The position numbers and the translations under genes are program-made. This document shows positions 7,257 to 7,271 of a stretch of 7,271 nucleotides of DNA, in pieces (the stretch's first letter is position 1; each line of letters starts with the position of its first letter). This DNA is from Acidobacteriaceae bacterium (GTDB lineage Bacteria > Acidobacteriota > Terriglobia > Terriglobales > SbA1): assembly GCA_003156615.1 (NCBI GenBank), contig PMHI01000729.1:2524-9794 (forward strand), in the 5' to 3' direction. The notes under the pieces were generated by a model. It did not search any database. It was given only the letters and a program-made list of their open reading frames with translations, and had not been told where the DNA came from.

Positions 7257-7271
7257 GTCGGACTCTCGCTC

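Overview
All five genes in this window lie on the minus strand, so transcription runs from high to low coordinates. Nothing on the plus strand looks like a gene. The order of transcription is: a membrane-anchored ExeA/GspA-like AAA ATPase (7197-5494), a CpsD/CapB-type P-loop protein (5444-4650), a polyprenyl-phosphate hexose-1-phosphate transferase (4385-2946), a free-standing NRPS adenylation plus carrier-protein didomain (2790-847), and a cytochrome P450 (850 to beyond base 1, 3' end not in the window).

The first three genes are a recognisable part of a bacterial exopolysaccharide locus. The ATPase resembles those found beside exosortase/PEP-CTERM polysaccharide clusters, the P-loop protein is of the tyrosine-autokinase type, and the third protein is the priming glycosyltransferase that starts a repeat unit on undecaprenyl phosphate. 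No exosortase, polymerase, flippase or exporter is visible, so the locus must continue to the right or elsewhere.

The last two genes form a natural-product cassette. The adenylation domain has all ten core motifs, and its binding-pocket residues read D-A-W-F-L-G-N-V-V-K by manual alignment to GrsA. This is a textbook leucine code. A complete carrier domain follows, with no condensation or thioesterase domain. The P450 start codon overlaps the didomain stop codon (GTGA). In known systems (NovH/NovI, NikP1/NikQ) this pairing charges an amino acid onto a carrier and hydroxylates it there, so a carrier-bound hydroxyleucine is the working prediction. Finding such a cassette directly downstream of polysaccharide genes, on the same strand, is the most interesting feature of the window.

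Other oddities are a Walker A motif with Cys in place of the catalytic Lys in the CpsD-like protein, a 210-bp in-frame tandem duplication in the periplasmic part of the ATPase, and a pair of 10-bp direct repeats at 11-bp spacing just downstream of a possible extended -10 element before the first gene.

The organism is a Gram-negative-type bacterium with moderate GC. The ATPase with a C-terminal Sel1-like tail and the general style of the proteins suggest Acidobacteriota (Terriglobia-like). This is recalled family resemblance, not a database result, and should be treated as tentative.
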